DNA of 8,721 bases from an uncultured Caulobacteraceae bacterium (lineage in GTDB: Bacteria; Pseudomonadota; Alphaproteobacteria; Caulobacterales; Caulobacteraceae), in contig CALFYB010000409.1 of the NCBI GenBank assembly GCA_937952995.1, forward strand, positions 1 through 8,721, read 5' to 3'. Below are positions 5,800 through 8,721 of the stretch, piece after piece. Both the position numbers and the translations under genes were made by a program. Position 1 is the first letter of the stretch, and each line of letters begins with the position of its first letter. The notes beneath the pieces were generated by a model. It saw only the letters and a program-made list of their open reading frames with translations, did not search any database and was not told the origin of the DNA.

Positions 5800-5825
5800 C
5801 CCCCGGCCAAGTCCGGGGGTTTTTT
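5800..5825 (+). terminator. Intrinsic terminator of the alpha operon
   Basis: CCCCCGG (5800-5806) and CCGGGGG (5813-5819) form a perfect 7-bp GC stem with a 6-base loop, followed by six T (5820-5825). This is a canonical rho-independent terminator 14 bases after rplQ. It separates the ribosomal operon from the transporter gene, whose start is only 36 bases further on. Confidence 0.92.
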
Positions 5826-5849
5826 GTATCTACCTTCCATCATGACGAC

Positions 5850-5854
5850 AGGAG
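5850..5854 (+). promoter_or_regulatory. Ribosome binding site supporting a TTG start
   Basis: AGGAG lies 7 bases before TTG 5862. The nearby ATG (5842) and GTG (5858) are in other frames, so TTG is the only start with a good Shine-Dalgarno for this gene. Confidence 0.7.
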
Positions 5855-5861
5855 CCAGTGC

Positions 5862-7094
5862 TTGGTTCAGCCGGTTTCTAAGCCGCAGCGGCAGGCTGCA
5901 GTCCGCTTCATCTTCGCGACGGCCGTGCTTGATATTGTCGCTATGGGGGTGATGATCCCCGTATTGCCCAACCTCATCCGTGACATGGTCGGCGGTGACA
6001 CGGCGGTCGCTGCGGACTACACGATGATCTTTACGGTGACATGGGGCCTTATGCAGTTTGTCTGTAGCCCGGTCCTCGGCATGCTCTCAGACCGGTTTGG
6101 CCGTCGCCCGGTGTTGCTGATCTCGATCTTTGGGCTTGGCATTGATTATCTTGTCATGGCCTTGGCCCCGAACCTGATTTGGCTCTATGTCGGTCGGGTG
6201 ATCAACGGCATTACCTCAGCAAGTTTTTCGACGGCGAATGCCTATGTGGCTGACGTCACCGAACCGGAGGACCGCGCTAAGGCCTTTGGCATGATGGGCG
6301 CGGCCTTTGGGATTGGCTTCATCGTCGGGCCCGCGATTGGCGGCTGGCTCGGCGGCTATAATCTGCGCTGGCCGTTCTATCTTTCTGCGGCCTTGGCGCT
6401 GGTCAATTGGCTCTATGGCCTATTTGTCCTGCCCGAGTCCTTGCCGCCTGAAAAGCGCGCCAAGGGCTTGAATTGGGCCAAGGCCAATCCGGTTGGGTCG
6501 TTGGATCTGCTGCGCTCAAAGCCCGGTCTGGTGGGAATGATGAGCGTGAGCTTTCTATTCCAAATGGCGCACGTCGTGTTTCCGAGCATTTTTGTGCTGT
6601 TTGTTGGTCACCGTTATGGATGGGGACCTCGCGAGGCGGCAACCATGTTGGTCGCGACTGGGGCCTTGAGTGTGGTGGTTCAGTTGCTGGTCGTCGGCCG
6701 CGCGGTGAAGGCCCTAGGCCCCAGGCGAGCATTGATCATCGGCATCGCGGCTCAGATCGTGACGTTCTTGATCTATGCCGTAGCGCCTACGCCGGCCGTT
6801 TTCTATGCCGGGCTGCTGGTTGGCGGGCTGGGTGGTCTGATCAATCCTTCTGTTCAAAGCCTGATGTCCGGCCGGGTTCAACCGTCGGAGCAGGGGCGTT
6901 TGCAGGGGGCGAGTTCGGCGCTGATGGGGATCTCATCCATTATTGGTCCAGCGCTCTATCTGTCGCTGTTTGCCTTTGCGCTGCGTCACGAGGCGACGCT
7001 TCGCCTACCGGGGCTGCCCCTCGTAGTCGCGGCCCTATTTTGCCTGACGGCGCTGATGGCGGCGGTGCGCTATGCCAAGCCGGAGCCGGTTTAG
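5862..7094 (+). CDS. TetA-like major facilitator superfamily (TCR/Tet type) efflux transporter
   Basis: Predicted inner-membrane, proton-driven exporter of 410 residues with about twelve hydrophobic segments. The N-terminal half closely follows the tetracycline-exporter pattern: LDIVAMGVMIPVLPNLIRD (Asp24), motif A GMLSDRFGRRP (73-83), GLGIDY (Asp95), GRVINGITSASFSTANAYVADVTEPEDRAKAFG, and antiporter motif C GIGFIVGPAIGG (150-161). The C-terminal half keeps SEQGRLQGASSALMGISSIIGP (342-363). By my alignment from memory, the TM9 acid essential in TetA(B) (Asp285) is Gln298 here, so tetracycline export should not be assumed; the substrate is unknown. Start is TTG with AGGAG 7 bases upstream. I see no promoter in the 36 bases after the rplQ terminator, so expression may come from readthrough or from within rplQ. 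No T-rich terminator follows it. Confidence 0.88.
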   Translation: MVQPVSKPQRQAAVRFIFATAVLDIVAMGVMIPVLPNLIRDMVGGDTAVAADYTMIFTVTWGLMQFVCSPVLGMLSDRFGRRPVLLISIFGLGIDYLVMALAPNLIWLYVGRVINGITSASFSTANAYVADVTEPEDRAKAFGMMGAAFGIGFIVGPAIGGWLGGYNLRWPFYLSAALALVNWLYGLFVLPESLPPEKRAKGLNWAKANPVGSLDLLRSKPGLVGMMSVSFLFQMAHVVFPSIFVLFVGHRYGWGPREAATMLVATGALSVVVQLLVVGRAVKALGPRRALIIGIAAQIVTFLIYAVAPTPAVFYAGLLVGGLGGLINPSVQSLMSGRVQPSEQGRLQGASSALMGISSIIGPALYLSLFAFALRHEATLRLPGLPLVVAALFCLTALMAAVRYAKPEPV

Positions 7095-7107
7095 CCACGG
7101 TCCGGTC

Positions 7108-7138
7108 TTGATTGTAGCCTAATCCGTTACCATAACGG
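7108..7138 (+). promoter_or_regulatory. Candidate promoter overlapping an inverted repeat, upstream of the protease
   Basis: TTGATT (-35, 7108-7113) and CATAAC (-10, 7131-7136) are 17 bases apart; the -10 resembles the TATAAC proposed before rpsM. CCGTTA (7124-7129) and TAACGG (7133-7138) form a perfect 6-base inverted repeat around CCA, covering the spacer end and the -10 box. This is a suitable place for a repressor or other dimeric regulator. The transcription start would be near 7143-7145, leaving about 20 bases before ATG 7165. Confidence 0.45.
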
Positions 7139-7164
7139 TTCCTATGATTAAGGTTCAGTGTCCC

Positions 7165-8619
7165 ATGAAGCTCAACCGCCTTTGCATCGCGCTCCTCGTC
7201 CTGCTAGCGGCCTGTTCTGACCCGCAAGCCCGGTCCACGGCCCAGACCGTTTCACCTGAGCTTCAGACCGTACTGCCAGATGTGCAGTTGGCCGAGCCAA
7301 CGCGGCATGTGCCGGGGGATGCAGGCTCCATCAAGACCTCCTTCGCGCCCGTGGTCAAAAAGGCGTCACCGGCTGTGGTCAACATCTTTAGCCGCCGTCT
7401 GGTGCGCCAAAGGGTCGACCCGTTTTGGGACTTTTTCAATGACGGCGGCGTCCCGCGTGAACGGGTCGAGCAGTCGCTGGGGTCCGGCGTGATGGTCCGC
7501 TCGGACGGCATTGTCGTGACCAATAACCACGTCATTGATGGCATGCAGGAGATCATGGTCGTGCTGGCTGACCGGCGCGAGTTTCCGGCCAAGGTTCTTT
7601 TGGCCGATCCCAAGTCTGACCTTGCCGTTCTGAGACTTAACACCAACGGCGAAAGGCTCCCCGTTCTGGCCATCGATGAGCGCGAGCCTGTCTTGGTCGG
7701 CGATCTAGTCCTGGCCATTGGCAATCCGTTCGGGGTCGGTCAGACCGTGACCAACGGTATTGTCTCTGCTCTGGCCCGTACGGATGTCGGCATTACAGAC
7801 TATTCGTTCTTCATCCAGACCGATGCGGCGATCAATCCGGGCAATTCGGGCGGGGCCTTGGTTGATATGGACGGGGATCTGATCGGGCTCAATACAGCGA
7901 TCTTTTCGCGCTCAGGCTCTAGCTCGGGCATCGGCTTTGCTATTCCCGCAACCATGGTCAAGCAGGTGGTGGAGAGCGCGCTTGGAGGCCGCAGCTCGGT
8001 CGTCCGGCCGTGGCTTGGCATCAAGACTCAAGCCGTCACCAGCGACATTGCCCGCAGTCTTGGCCTTGACCGTCCCGAAGGCGTGCTAATTGCCGACATC
8101 TTCCCCGGCGGACCGGCGGAGCGCGCAGGGGTCAAGCAGGGCGACCTGATCTTGGCCATTGATGGGCAGGCGGTGAATGACGAGGCCGCGATCAACTACC
8201 GCATCGGGACCCGCAAGCCTGGCGAGGTCGCGGTGCTGCAAGTGCGCCGTGAGGGGGCTTTGCGCACGCTCAACGCAAAGGTTGCTCCGCCCCCGTCAGA
8301 CCCTGCCAGAGACGAGCGGGTGCTCGCAGGGCGTCATCCTATGGACGGTGCCACGGTCGTGAACCTGTCACCGGCCGTGGCCGATGAGTTTGGTGCTGAT
8401 CCGTTCATCGCCCGCGAAGGGGTGCTGGTGACCAAGGTCTCGGCTCAGAGCTATGCCGGCAGCGCTGGCTTCCAGCGCGGCGACCTGATCCGTGAGGTGA
8501 ATGGTCGCCAAATCCGCTCGACCCGCGACCTCGCCGAGGCCCTTAAGAGTGGGGCTAGTGTCTGGCGCATCACCATCCAACGCGGCCCCCAGACCATCAC
8601 GGCACAGTTCAGGCTGTAG
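7165..8619 (+). CDS. HtrA/Do-family serine endoprotease with two PDZ domains, predicted lipoprotein
   Basis: Envelope quality-control protease of the DegP/DegQ/DegS family. With ATG 7165 the product has 484 residues. MKLNRLCIALLVLLAAC is a lipoprotein signal with lipobox LAAC, so Cys17 would be lipidated and the protein tethered to a membrane facing the periplasm; Ser at +2 would favour the outer membrane by the enterobacterial rule. The trypsin-like domain (about 55-275) has the complete triad: His122 (VTNNHVID), Asp152 (DPKSDLAVL) and Ser228 (NPGNSGGAL). PDZ1 covers about 278-375 (WLGIKTQAV, GPAERAGVKQGDLILAIDG), and PDZ2 about 393-484 (YAGSAGFQRGDLIREVNG). The FWDFFND segment near residue 90 is like the Do family. 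ATG 7144 would add seven residues (MIKVQCP) before the signal, without a Shine-Dalgarno; AAGG at 7150-7153 serves 7165. degQ is the closest name, but orthology is not proven. Confidence 0.93.
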   Translation: MKLNRLCIALLVLLAACSDPQARSTAQTVSPELQTVLPDVQLAEPTRHVPGDAGSIKTSFAPVVKKASPAVVNIFSRRLVRQRVDPFWDFFNDGGVPRERVEQSLGSGVMVRSDGIVVTNNHVIDGMQEIMVVLADRREFPAKVLLADPKSDLAVLRLNTNGERLPVLAIDEREPVLVGDLVLAIGNPFGVGQTVTNGIVSALARTDVGITDYSFFIQTDAAINPGNSGGALVDMDGDLIGLNTAIFSRSGSSSGIGFAIPATMVKQVVESALGGRSSVVRPWLGIKTQAVTSDIARSLGLDRPEGVLIADIFPGGPAERAGVKQGDLILAIDGQAVNDEAAINYRIGTRKPGEVAVLQVRREGALRTLNAKVAPPPSDPARDERVLAGRHPMDGATVVNLSPAVADEFGADPFIAREGVLVTKVSAQSYAGSAGFQRGDLIREVNGRQIRSTRDLAEALKSGASVWRITIQRGPQTITAQFRL

Positions 8620-8638
8620 GGGGAAACAAGGCCCCCTT
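8618..8638 (+). terminator. Weak hairpin at the protease stop codon
   Basis: AGGGGG (8618-8623, including the last two bases of the TAG stop) can pair with CCCCCT (8632-8637) around an 8-base loop. There is no T run, so termination would be inefficient or rho-assisted. It may also belong to the repeat region that follows. Confidence 0.3.
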
Positions 8639-8652
8639 CGGCCCTTCGCGCC

Positions 8653-8709
8653 ACTTCCCCCAGAGGGGGAAGATTTAAGGTTCCAAGATCTTCCCCATCT
8701 GGGGGAAGT
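8653..8709. repeat. Double-hairpin inverted repeat, Caulobacteraceae-type intergenic element
   Basis: Two 22-base arms (8653-8674 and 8688-8709) are inverted copies differing at one position, separated by 13 bases. Each arm is itself nearly palindromic: CTTCCCCC (8654-8661)/GGGGGAAG (8665-8672) around AGA, and CTTCCCC (8690-8696)/GGGGAAG (8702-8708) around ATCTG. The preceding GGCCCCCTTCGGCCCTTCGC (8630-8649) appears to be part of the same element. From memory, such CTTCGGCCCTTCG...CTTCCCCC stretches recur between genes in Caulobacteraceae genomes. It lies after the last gene and could act as a bidirectional transcription barrier or a dispersed repeat. It may continue past the window end. Confidence 0.7.
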
Positions 8710-8721
8710 ACCGGCACAGCC

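Noticed and set aside
6473..7111. Plus-strand open frame of 212 codons inside the transporter gene in another frame
   Set aside because: The transporter frame carries clear membrane segments and motifs; this one has low-complexity glycine/arginine content and no family resemblance.
599..8027. GANTC sites (for example 599-603 and 3346-3350) as cell-cycle methylation control
   Set aside because: Such 5-base sites are expected by chance in a window this size; two lie in leaders, but nothing shows they are regulatory.
8451..8717. Minus-strand open frame of 88 codons at the right edge
   Set aside because: It runs through the GC-rich inverted repeat and antisense to the PDZ2 domain; its PPLGEVARRAEGG-like residues are translated repeat sequence, not a protein family.
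1..8721. CRISPR arrays, tRNA/rRNA genes, insertion sequences, prophage or defence genes
   Set aside because: None visible: no direct repeat arrays, no transposase or integrase reading frames, no tRNA cloverleaf; the window is tightly packed core genes.

Overview
The window is a moderately GC-rich piece of an alphaproteobacterial chromosome. It is most likely from the Caulobacterales: the RpoA, S5, SecY and adenylate kinase sequences look like that order, rpsD and rpmJ are absent from their enterobacterial positions, adk is a short-LID type placed between secY and rpsM, and the right edge carries a CTTCCCCC-type inverted repeat that I associate with Caulobacteraceae intergenic DNA. The genus cannot be fixed from the sequence alone. 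All genes are on the + strand.

Positions 1-5825 hold the end of the spc ribosomal operon and the whole alpha operon: 3' part of rpsE, rpmD, rplO, secY, adk (its ATG overlaps the secY stop), then a 224-bp gap with a good promoter candidate, then rpsM, rpsK, rpoA and rplQ, closed by a textbook intrinsic terminator. The products are ribosomal proteins S5, L30, L15, S13, S11 and L17, the translocon core SecY, adenylate kinase, and the RNA polymerase alpha subunit. rpsD (S4), which sits between rpsK and rpoA in E. coli and regulates that operon, is not here.

Positions 5826-7094 carry a TetA-like major facilitator superfamily transporter starting at TTG. Positions 7095-8619 carry a promoter candidate overlapping a small inverted repeat, then an HtrA/Do-family serine protease with two PDZ domains and, unusually for the family, a lipoprotein signal with a lipobox. 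The last 100 bases are a GC-rich repeat region made of two mirrored hairpins.

Gene content is ordinary core genome, and I found no undescribed multi-gene system. The most unusual signal is in the gaps between the ribosomal genes. Four intercistronic gaps (rpmD-rplO, rplO-secY, rpsK-rpoA, rpoA-rplQ) and the rpsM leader each hold a strong or nested RNA hairpin, and the first is a complete intrinsic terminator inside the spc operon with no clear promoter behind it. This suggests attenuation, transcript processing or translational control at several points. The TetA-like transporter appears to lack one of the family's essential membrane acids, and the HtrA protease is predicted to be lipid-anchored.
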